This document shows, one piece after another, positions 6,950 to 13,023 of a DNA stretch of 13,023 bases. The notes beneath the pieces are model-generated. The model was not told the DNA's origin. It worked only from the letters and a program-made list of their open reading frames with translations, and did not search any database. The stretch is taken from contig CAZSOQ010000148.1 of assembly GCA_964608495.1 (NCBI GenBank), forward strand, positions 1 through 13,023, in the 5' to 3' direction. Every line of letters begins with the position of its first letter. Within the stretch, counting starts at the first letter, position 1. The translations under genes and the position numbers were made by a program. This DNA is from JAKORR01 sp964608495. Lineage in GTDB: Bacteria; Armatimonadota; Zipacnadia; Zipacnadales; FEN-943.

Positions 6950-7708
6950 TCAGGGCAGGAGCGGGAGCAGCGCCTCCGCCACGCCCTTGCCCAGGACCTG
7001 GTAGCCGTCGCCGTTGAGGTGCACGCCGTCCGCCGACTTCAGCTCGGGCCTGCCGAACACGGCCCCGTAGAGGTCGTCCACGGGGATCCCGGCTGCCTGC
7101 ATGACCGCCAGCGCCTGCTGGTTGCGGCTGACCACCCGCGCGTTCCTGTCCTCGGCGACGGTGTCGGGGTGGTTGGGCACCGTGACCGGCGTCGAGCTGC
7201 CCCAGACCAGCTTCGCGCCCTGGCCCAGGTCCCGCAGGAGCTTCACGTAGTCGGCGAGGGCCGCGGCGTAGACGTCGTCGGGCAGGTGCCCGCCGTGCAG
7301 GCCGTTGTTGAAGTGGATCGCCACGTAGCGGTACTGGGCGAGGATGAACCGCGTCTCCTCGATGAGCGCCGGGTCGTTGATGCTGCGCGACGTGCCGAAG
7401 CGGTCAACGTTGACCTTGGCCTTGAGCAGCTCGGTGACAAGCGGGCTGTAGCCCACCGAGATGGAGTCGCCGATCAGGAGCACGCGGGGCAGCGAATCGT
7501 CGTTGGCGTGGCTCCACCAGATGTTGGACCACTCGATCGTCTCGCGTTGGACGAGGTCGTTCATGGGTGTGTCACCTGCCATGGGTTGCTGGGCCGCGGC
7601 GAGGCCGACGGCCAGGACCAGGAGGTATACGGCGGCCAGGACGGCCGCCGGTCGCGCCGGGCCGGTGGCCCTGACGACGGGCGAGCACAGGACTGGGTGC
7701 GTTCGCAT
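6950..7708 (-). CDS. Exported SGNH/GDSL-family hydrolase
   Basis: The product is 252 residues from the ATG at 7708. An N-terminal hydrophobic stretch (about 18-38, ending LAVGLAAAQ) is a signal peptide or anchor, so the enzyme acts in the periplasm or outside. The catalytic serine lies in LLIGDSISVGY (Ser82), the oxyanion Asn in HFNNGLHGG (Asn134/135), and the C-terminal Asp-His pair in DGVHLNGDGY (Asp227, His230). These are the family's usual landmarks for ester or acetyl-ester hydrolysis. AAGGAGG lies 11 bases before this ATG but 8 bases before an adjacent GTG at 7711, so the true start could be one codon earlier. It lies between creatininase-like and membrane-protein genes, with 73- and 65-base gaps. 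Carbohydrate O-acetylesterase is a reasonable guess given the downstream nonulosonate genes, but the substrate is not shown by the sequence. Confidence 0.85.
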   Translation of the reverse strand: MRTHPVLCSPVVRATGPARPAAVLAAVYLLVLAVGLAAAQQPMAGDTPMNDLVQRETIEWSNIWWSHANDDSLPRVLLIGDSISVGYSPLVTELLKAKVNVDRFGTSRSINDPALIEETRFILAQYRYVAIHFNNGLHGGHLPDDVYAAALADYVKLLRDLGQGAKLVWGSSTPVTVPNHPDTVAEDRNARVVSRNQQALAVMQAAGIPVDDLYGAVFGRPELKSADGVHLNGDGYQVLGKGVAEALLPLLP

Positions 7709-7719
7709 CACGAGAGCTG

Positions 7720-7726
7720 CCTCCTT
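7720..7726 (-). promoter_or_regulatory. Shine-Dalgarno of the SGNH hydrolase gene
   Basis: AAGGAGG is a near-perfect anti-16S match. It is 8 bases from a GTG at 7711 and 11 bases from the ATG at 7708, so both neighbouring starts are possible. A more distal GTG at 7735 would place this site inside the gene and is unlikely. Confidence 0.65.
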
Positions 7727-7781
7727 CGGCGGCACAGGGCCTGGCCGTGGGTTCGCGGCCTGTCATGGCCTCGCGCCTCGC

Positions 7782-8657
7782 TCACGACCGGTCCGGCACC
7801 CTCCACTGGGCATACCACCGCGAATCCTCCGGCGGCGGCTCCTGACCGGGCCCCAGGTCCTTCATCGACTCGAAGTCCGCCACCCGGGGCCGCACCTCCT
7901 CTTGCCAGATCCGCTCGATGTCGTCGAAGGTCAGCGGCCGGCGCACGGGCTGCTCGCGCTCGTAGGCCTCCAGGAGCTCGCGGGCCTTCGCGCCCAGGTT
8001 CTCGGCGGTCTCGGCCACCAGCCGCTCGCCCAGGCGCCGGTCGGCCTCGTAGGCGTCTTCGCCCATGGCGAAGTGCGGCCCGGGTGCGCCGCGCTCCGGC
8101 AGCCGCGACAGGTCCACGCAGTCCGGCTCCACGGCCCACAGCAGCGACGTCTCGACCTTCCCGCCGTGGCCGCACCCCGTGCTTGTCAGCAGGTCCGCGT
8201 CGGTCAGCAGGGCGATTCGGGCGCCCAGGTGCGGCTGCAGGAGGCCCTCCAGCGTGCGCAGATCGCGGGCATGGGGGCCCGAATGGCCCGACAGCAGGAC
8301 GATCGCATGGAAGCCCCAGGCGTCCGCGGCCCGCAGGTGGTAGCAGAGGCCCTTGAGGAAGACCCAGGGCGGCAGAGCAGTAAGCCACGGCCGCGCCTGA
8401 CCGATGCGCGGGTGGGCCCAGGCCGCGTAGATCCCCAGCTCGTGCACATTCCAGAAGCTCGGCGGCGCCACGATGCCTCCGTGGAGCCACGCGGCCCGGC
8501 ACGTGCAGGCATGGGCCCGCAGGCCGTCCATGCCCAGGGCGTTCTGGGGGCCGTGAGGCTCGCACAGGCCGTGGGGCAGGTACACCACCGGGCACTCCTC
8601 GAAGGCGGCCTCAAGCTCGTCCGGGAACATCCGCTCCCAGCGTACTTCCCTGCGCAT
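7782..8657 (-). CDS. Creatininase-family metal-dependent amidohydrolase
   Basis: The product is 291 residues, slightly longer than the usual 230-270, and has no signal peptide. Family metal ligands are visible: Glu33 and His35 in LPHGLCEPHGPQN, Asp44 in GMDG, His125 in LLSGHSGPH, and Glu169 in GHGGKVETS (with His164). The family cleaves small cyclic or linear amides (creatinine, FAPy, the mycofactocin precursor peptide), usually with two divalent metals. The common GHGGN block reads GHSGPH here, which may alter specificity. A polar C-terminal tail (about 236-291, ending WRVPDRS) extends past the core. GGGGAG lies 9 bases before the ATG at 8657. It sits 85 bases after the large secreted protein and 73 before the SGNH hydrolase. 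True creatinine metabolism is unlikely from the context; the real substrate is unknown. Confidence 0.85.
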   Translation of the reverse strand: MRREVRWERMFPDELEAAFEECPVVYLPHGLCEPHGPQNALGMDGLRAHACTCRAAWLHGGIVAPPSFWNVHELGIYAAWAHPRIGQARPWLTALPPWVFLKGLCYHLRAADAWGFHAIVLLSGHSGPHARDLRTLEGLLQPHLGARIALLTDADLLTSTGCGHGGKVETSLLWAVEPDCVDLSRLPERGAPGPHFAMGEDAYEADRRLGERLVAETAENLGAKARELLEAYEREQPVRRPLTFDDIERIWQEEVRPRVADFESMKDLGPGQEPPPEDSRWYAQWRVPDRS

Positions 8658-8742
8658 CGGGCCTCACTCCCCTTGGTTCGTTGGCTGTTCGTGGCCACGG
8701 GGCACGCGCCGATTGCACATGCCGGTGCGCCCCCGGGCCGGG

Positions 8743-11592
8743 TCAGTAGCGCGCGACGATGCTGAGCTCCCCGGCTCCCGCCGGCAATACCACCAGCTCA
8801 CGGGCCGCGTCTACCCGCACCGCCTCTCCGTCTGCCTCGACCGCCTCAAGGCTGCGTCCCTCGGGGCAGCGGATCCGCAGCACCACCTCGGGCCCCCCGG
8901 GGCGCTCGACGGTGATGCGGGCGCCCCGGCCGTCCGTCTCCACGCGCAGCGCGGCCGGGCCCCAACGGGTGGGCACCCGCGAAACCGCCCACCGCTGGTC
9001 GGCCTCCCACCACCGCCGCGGGACGGCCTTCGCCAGCCACAGCCGCTCCGCGTCGCGCTCCTCGTAGGCCAGCATCCAGCGGACCAGGATCGGGACCGTG
9101 AGCTGTGAGGGAACGCAGTAGTCGGCCAGGTAGCGCCTCCGGTGCACGTCGAGGATGCTGACCTGCTCGTAGGCTGTGAAGGTGCCCCGGGTCTGATGGT
9201 GAGCGAGATGCCCGTAGAGGCCGAGCAGGTAGTGCCCGACGTCGTCCTCCTCGAGCAGGGCTCGCGCGTACTGGGCGAAGGGCCAGTCGTCGAGCTGGCG
9301 GGCGAAGCGGGTCATGCCCAGCAGCTCGCCGCCCCTGCGGCGCCGGTAGCCTATCATCGCGGCCGTTAGGGCCGGGTCGCCCACACCCGCGGCGAGCGTC
9401 TCCGGCCAGTAGCGGTAGTTGGTGTAGGACGCGAGGCTGTCGGCCGTCATGGTGGCGAAGGGCGCGGTCAGGCCCGGGAAGGGCGGCAGGAAGGGCGGAT
9501 CGCCCGGCAGCAGGGCGCGCCCGGCGGCGGCGATCAGGTCCCCGCGCAGGCCCTCGGCGGCGGCCCGCAGCGACGCGGCCCGTTCGGCCTGCTCGGGCCT
9601 CGCCCCCAACACCCGGCTGAACTCCAGCAGACCCCGATAGGCCCAGGCCGTCCCCGAGAAGTAGTGGTTGACCTGCTCGCGCGTGTCGGCCTCGGGCGAG
9701 CCGAATAGCAGGCCGTAGGCGGGATCGCCCGGCCGGCTTCCCTCGCGAGCCGCGCGCCCGAGCTCCAGCAAGTGGTCCGCGATCGCCTGCAGCGCGCCCA
9801 GGTGCGCCTGGAGCCCCGCGTCGTCGCGCGTGTAGCGATAGAGCCGCGCGGCGGCCTCCAGCATTTGGCCGTACTCGGACACGGCAGGGCCGTAGTAGTC
9901 GAAGGTCCCGTCCGGGCGGACGAAGTGATCCAGGTAGCGGCCGAGGTAACGCTTTGCGGGCTCGAACAGGCCCCACTCGGCGCAGGCGGTCGCCATCCAC
10001 AGCGTCGTCGGCGGGAAGCCGTCGTGCTGCGCGCCCGCATAGCTGCCCAGGCCGTACTTCGGCCGGTCCCCGGCGTAGGTGGCCCACGTCCACAGCAGCG
10101 CGGCCCGGCAGGCGTCCGCCAGCCGCGGCTCGGGCAGCTCGGCCCGCAGGCCCTCCCGCAGCCCGCGCTCGCACCGCTGCTTCACCTCCAGCAGGACCTC
10201 GAAGAACTCGCCCGCCCCGATCTCGCTCCTGCCGTCGTCCAGGACGAAGAAGCGCCACCGTCCGGCGGCCTTGAGGCCCAGGTACGTGCGCCCGCCCGCC
10301 TCGTCGGTCGAGAAGACGATCTGCTCCCAGCCGTCCCGGCGCGCGGGATCGTGGAAGCCGAAGTCCACGACGGGCAGGTACCCGCCCAGCAGGCCGCGCG
10401 TGGCCGCCGTCGGGTGCAGGTCCGGGAACTCGGCCCGAGGGTCGAACCAGGGGTCCTGGATGCGCTCGCTGCCGTAGCCGCCGGTCAGCAGGCCGACGGT
10501 GCCCTCGGGGTCGGCCACGGGCTTGTCCTTCTGCGCGGCGGCGCAGACCGGCGTATAGCCCTGCACGCCGGGCAGGAAGCCCGCCACGCGCTCGTAGCTC
10601 GGGTCGCCGCCGGCCAGCACCCTCTCGCCCAGCAGATCGGGCCCGGAGGCCAGGATCGCGTCCATATACGCCGGCGGGTAGCCCTGCGGCGCCGAGGCCA
10701 CCCCGGCGAGATCGCCGACAGGCTTGCCCAGCTCGACGCTCAGGCCGCCGGGCCCCAGCACCAGGAACCGCCCCCATCGCCGCGCGCACTGCTCCAGCAC
10801 GGCGCCTCGGGGCCGGCGCGTGAGGCCCACGAGCATCCATCCCCAGGCCTCCTGGCCCGGCTCCAGCACCTGCTCCTGGCGTCCGTCCGGCGCTCGCAGG
10901 CGGACGCGCTCACCCGTCATCGAGACGAATTGGGGAGGCGGTGACGCGGCTCGCTCGCCCGCCGCCTCGGGCGGGTAGTGCACGTCCTCGACGACCGGGC
11001 AGAAGGTCGCCAGGTCCAGGCTCTCGTCCACCAGGCCGGCGACAGGCCCGCGGTCCACTTCAAGGCCCGGCAGGCGCTCGATGGCCTCGCGGGTCGTGGG
11101 CAGGTCCTGGTCCGCGGGCGCCAGGACGAGGCAGTCGAAGTTGGTGTTGCCCTTGTCCTGAAGCGAACGGAGCTCGATGGCGTGCCAGCCGGGGGACAGA
11201 TCGCCCAGGGCCACCGCCAGGAAGCGCCATTCGGCGTCGGCGCGGTGCCCCCAGCCGCCCGTCGAGGGGAAGGTGACGGTCTGGGCGGGCCCGCCGTCCA
11301 CGCTCAGCTCCCAGCCGGCGGGCTCCGCGGGCAGCCGCGCGTAGCGCAGGTACAGGGTCGCGTGGGCCAGCGCCTCGGGCAGCCGCACGCGATAGAGCAC
11401 GAAATGGCCCCGGGCGCCACCCAACCCCGATCCCAGACACGCGCCCTGGGACCCGTAGGGCGACAGGTCCGGTCCCCAGGAGCCGCGCTGCTCGCGCCAG
11501 TGCTCACCTTCCCAGCGCCACGGAGGCGGCTCCGCGGCGGGGGCCGATGACGTGGTGGCGACGATCAGGGCTGTGATGTTGGCCGCAATCAT
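8743..11592 (-). CDS. Large secreted protein with (alpha/alpha)6-barrel glycosidase-like region
   Basis: The product is 949 residues. It begins with a short signal peptide (MIAANITALIVATTSSAPAAE), so it is exported. Residues about 25-160 look like a beta-sandwich, possibly carbohydrate-binding (WELSVDGG, WRFLAVALGDLSPGWHAIEL). Residues about 185-475 are mostly beta, ending in a domain with YLGLKAAGRWRFFVLDDG. Residues about 485-860 are helical hairpins typical of six-hairpin glycosidases (WTWATYAGDRPKYG, HDGFPPTTLWMATACAEWGLF, GPAVSEYGQMLEAAARLY, HYFSGTAWAYRGLLEF, NYRYWPETLAAG). A C-terminal beta domain closes the protein. Acidic candidates include Asp523, Glu573 and Glu731, but no catalytic pair can be fixed. 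The ATG at 11592 is chosen because GGGAGG is 10 bases upstream and the signal peptide starts there; a TTG six codons earlier would swallow that site. It could be a hydrolase, a lyase or an inactive binding protein. I do not recognise the exact family. Confidence 0.7.
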   Translation of the reverse strand: MIAANITALIVATTSSAPAAEPPPWRWEGEHWREQRGSWGPDLSPYGSQGACLGSGLGGARGHFVLYRVRLPEALAHATLYLRYARLPAEPAGWELSVDGGPAQTVTFPSTGGWGHRADAEWRFLAVALGDLSPGWHAIELRSLQDKGNTNFDCLVLAPADQDLPTTREAIERLPGLEVDRGPVAGLVDESLDLATFCPVVEDVHYPPEAAGERAASPPPQFVSMTGERVRLRAPDGRQEQVLEPGQEAWGWMLVGLTRRPRGAVLEQCARRWGRFLVLGPGGLSVELGKPVGDLAGVASAPQGYPPAYMDAILASGPDLLGERVLAGGDPSYERVAGFLPGVQGYTPVCAAAQKDKPVADPEGTVGLLTGGYGSERIQDPWFDPRAEFPDLHPTAATRGLLGGYLPVVDFGFHDPARRDGWEQIVFSTDEAGGRTYLGLKAAGRWRFFVLDDGRSEIGAGEFFEVLLEVKQRCERGLREGLRAELPEPRLADACRAALLWTWATYAGDRPKYGLGSYAGAQHDGFPPTTLWMATACAEWGLFEPAKRYLGRYLDHFVRPDGTFDYYGPAVSEYGQMLEAAARLYRYTRDDAGLQAHLGALQAIADHLLELGRAAREGSRPGDPAYGLLFGSPEADTREQVNHYFSGTAWAYRGLLEFSRVLGARPEQAERAASLRAAAEGLRGDLIAAAGRALLPGDPPFLPPFPGLTAPFATMTADSLASYTNYRYWPETLAAGVGDPALTAAMIGYRRRRGGELLGMTRFARQLDDWPFAQYARALLEEDDVGHYLLGLYGHLAHHQTRGTFTAYEQVSILDVHRRRYLADYCVPSQLTVPILVRWMLAYEERDAERLWLAKAVPRRWWEADQRWAVSRVPTRWGPAALRVETDGRGARITVERPGGPEVVLRIRCPEGRSLEAVEADGEAVRVDAARELVVLPAGAGELSIVARY

Positions 11593-11602
11593 GCCGAATC
11601 TG

Positions 11603-11608
11603 CCTCCC
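11603..11608 (-). promoter_or_regulatory. Shine-Dalgarno of the large secreted protein gene
   Basis: GGGAGG sits 10 bases before the ATG at 11592. It rules against the TTG at 11610, which would include the site in its coding sequence. A hairpin abuts it on the 5' side. Confidence 0.6.
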
Positions 11609-11640
11609 AAGGGCCCGGCGCGGACCTCCCGCGGCCCCTT
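11609..11640 (-). promoter_or_regulatory. Intergenic hairpin abutting a Shine-Dalgarno
   Basis: An inner stem cgcgg (11619-11623)/ccgcg (11629-11633) with a 5-base loop lies inside outer arms aaggg (11609-11613)/cccctt (11635-11640) that pair with one bulge. The structure fills most of the 57-base gap between the propeller and the large secreted protein and ends exactly where the GGGAGG begins. It may tune translation or protect an mRNA end; only the pairing is seen. Confidence 0.3.
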
Positions 11641-11649
11641 CCCGCACGA

Positions 11650-12906
11650 CTAGGCGAGGCCCAGGAGGCGGCAGAGGGCGCTCAGGGGCAGGAGGGCGTC
11701 GCGGATGACCCTGGTGTTGCCCGGCCGGTCCTCCCCGATGCAGTAGATCCACCCGTTATGGTTGCCGATCAGTATCTGGCCCCCCGCCACGCAGGGGGTC
11801 GCCAGGAAGTAGCCGCCCGTGTCCATCTTCCACTTCAGCTTCCCGGTCGCCGCGTCCAGGCAGTACACGCAGCCGTCCGCGTCCGCCCCCCCGAAGACCA
11901 CGCAGCCGTCGGTGACCGCGGCCGAGGACCACACGCGCGACTTGCACCGGTACTTCCAGACCTCCTTGCCGGTGCCCGCCTCCAGGCAGCGCATGTAGCC
12001 GTCGGCGCAGCCGATGTAGACCTTGTGGTCGTAGATGGCGGGCGTGGCCCACACGCCCTGGGGCCACTTGTGCGTCCAGATGAGCTTGTGGGTCTTCTCG
12101 TTGATGCAGAAGAACCGCCCGGACTCGCAGCCGAAGTACAGACACCCGCGGTAGTAGACCATGGTCGAGTCCGTGTCGTCGCCGGTGCGATACTTCCACA
12201 CAAGCTGGCCGTTGCCGCTGCGCAGGCAGTACATCCAGCCGCGCGAGTTGCCCTGGTAGATCTTGCCGTCCACCCAGCAGGGCGAGGACTCGTTGCTGCC
12301 CTCGGTCTGGAAGCGCCACAGCCGCTGGCCGGTGTCGGCGTCGAAGCAGTAGATCCAGCCGTCCTCGCCGCCGACCAGCACCGCGCCGGAGATGACCACC
12401 GGCGAGCTGTCCATGTCGTTGCCGATCCGCTGGGCCCAGACCACCGAGCCGTCGGAGAGCCTGCGGCAGCGGATCTGGTTGTCGCGGCAGCCGTGGTAGA
12501 GGCGGTCGCCGTGGACGGTGACGGACCCCTTGATGCTGTGGCCGCACTTCTGCTTCCAGAGGACCTTGCCCGTGGCGGCGTCGAGGCAGTAGACGTTGGC
12601 GTTGAGCGAGCCGAGGTAGTAGCGATTGCCGACCTTGGCGGGCTGACCGGTCCATCCCATACCGGCCCACCAGGTGCCGGGGTCAACGCCGCGGTGCTCG
12701 GCCGTGCCCTCCAGAATCCCGCCGACGTAGATTTTCCACAGCATCTTGGGCTTCTTGGCCACCGTGCCCGCGGCCGACAGGTTGCGGTGGTAGTTGCCGC
12801 GGAACATCGTCAGGTCCCCGGCGGCGGGCGCCGGGCCCGCGGCATCGGCTACGGCAGCCACGGCCATCCCCACAGCCAGGAGCAGGAGTAGGGCGACGAG
12901 ACGCAT
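11650..12906 (-). CDS. Exported PQQ-like (BamB-type) eight-blade beta-propeller protein
   Basis: The product is 418 residues. A signal peptide (about 1-23: MRLVALLLLLAVGMAVAAVADA) sends it out of the cytoplasm. The rest is a regular propeller. Each blade ends in a motif like VYCLDAATGKVLWK, with Cys at 107, 147, 187, 227, 267, 307, 349 and 389, and Trp at 117, 157, 197, 237, 277, 317 and 359. The repeat unit is therefore 40 residues, with one 42-residue step. An entry segment (DLTMFRGNYHRN, 31-42) resembles the start of planctomycete PQQ-repeat proteins. The protein has 19 cysteines, high for a secreted propeller. Dehydrogenase-type catalytic residues are not evident, so a scaffold or ligand-binding role is more likely than PQQ enzymology. 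GAGGTG lies 5 bases before the ATG at 12906. It is the first gene of the set in the window, 57 bases ahead of the large secreted protein. Confidence 0.85.
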   Translation of the reverse strand: MRLVALLLLLAVGMAVAAVADAAGPAPAAGDLTMFRGNYHRNLSAAGTVAKKPKMLWKIYVGGILEGTAEHRGVDPGTWWAGMGWTGQPAKVGNRYYLGSLNANVYCLDAATGKVLWKQKCGHSIKGSVTVHGDRLYHGCRDNQIRCRRLSDGSVVWAQRIGNDMDSSPVVISGAVLVGGEDGWIYCFDADTGQRLWRFQTEGSNESSPCWVDGKIYQGNSRGWMYCLRSGNGQLVWKYRTGDDTDSTMVYYRGCLYFGCESGRFFCINEKTHKLIWTHKWPQGVWATPAIYDHKVYIGCADGYMRCLEAGTGKEVWKYRCKSRVWSSAAVTDGCVVFGGADADGCVYCLDAATGKLKWKMDTGGYFLATPCVAGGQILIGNHNGWIYCIGEDRPGNTRVIRDALLPLSALCRLLGLA

Positions 12907-13023
12907 CTGACCACCTCTGCCAGCACGTTTTGCGCGCGAGACGGTCCGGGGACTTCGCTACCGGGGGCCCGTATCCTCCAGACGCGCGCGCCGCCTCGGC
13001 CGTACAGCAGAGGGGGTCCGGAG
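12907..13023 (-). other. Upstream leader of the propeller gene, no clear promoter
   Basis: These 117 bases to the right edge hold the ribosome binding site of the propeller gene and otherwise GC-rich sequence. I see no good -35/-10 pair and no end of an upstream coding frame that I can support. Transcription may start here or beyond the window. Confidence 0.4.

Noticed and set aside
5136..8356. Long plus-strand open frames (622 and 445 codons) opposite the membrane protein, SGNH and creatininase genes
   Set aside because: They are antisense to genes with clear motifs, have low-complexity Gly/Arg/Gln/His-rich translations and no family motifs. GC-rich third positions keep such frames open.
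8846..10840. A 664-codon minus-strand frame within the large secreted protein gene
   Set aside because: It is an Arg/Gly/Ala-rich out-of-frame translation nested inside a gene with a signal peptide and folded-domain patterns.
11650..12906. PQQ-dependent alcohol dehydrogenase
   Set aside because: At 418 residues it is shorter than those enzymes, and the PQQ-ligating and calcium-binding signature residues and a haem motif are not seen. Only the propeller repeat is shared.

Overview
The window is very GC-rich DNA. It carries eight complete genes, all on the minus strand, packed head to tail with gaps of 14 to 155 bases. Most starts have a recognisable Shine-Dalgarno sequence. There are no RNA genes, insertion sequences, phage genes or CRISPR arrays. 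The plus strand holds only long antisense open frames, as expected at this base composition. The gene mix points to an uncultured environmental bacterium of the Planctomycetota/Verrucomicrobiota or Armatimonadota type: a secreted PQQ-type propeller, a creatininase homologue, a DUF6785-like membrane protein, a secreted SGNH hydrolase and a large secreted glycosidase-like protein. That assignment is an inference from family distribution, not from a marker gene.

Read in the direction of transcription (right to left), the first block runs from 12906 to 4941. It encodes an exported eight-blade PQQ/BamB-like propeller, an exported protein of about 949 residues with a C-terminal (alpha/alpha)6-barrel-like region, a creatininase-family metalloenzyme, an exported or membrane-anchored SGNH/GDSL hydrolase, and a polytopic membrane protein with about a dozen helices. 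Three or four of these five act outside the cytoplasm. The block therefore looks like a cell-envelope or carbohydrate-processing set, but no substrate can be named.

The second block runs from 4785 to 205 and is a nonulosonic (sialic-type) acid module. It holds a CMP-nonulosonate cytidylyltransferase (neuA-like), a nonulosonate synthase (neuB-like) fused to a C-terminal xylose-isomerase-like TIM barrel, and a 608-residue GT-B-like transferase of the capsule/teichoic type. A good extended -10 promoter lies just upstream of neuA, inside what a naive start call would take as neuA coding sequence, so this block can probably be transcribed on its own. Together the genes would make a nine-carbon acidic sugar, activate it with CMP and probably transfer it to a surface glycan. 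The 2-epimerase step (NeuC or equivalent) is not in the window.

The left end (1-204) has no gene but holds several short perfect inverted repeats beyond the last stop codon, probably the 3' end of the transcript. The right end (12907-13023) is a 117-base leader with no convincing promoter. The points most worth a second look are the synthase/TIM-barrel fusion, the transferase with its unrecognised N-terminal half, the strict 40-residue cysteine/tryptophan periodicity of the propeller, and the internal promoter.
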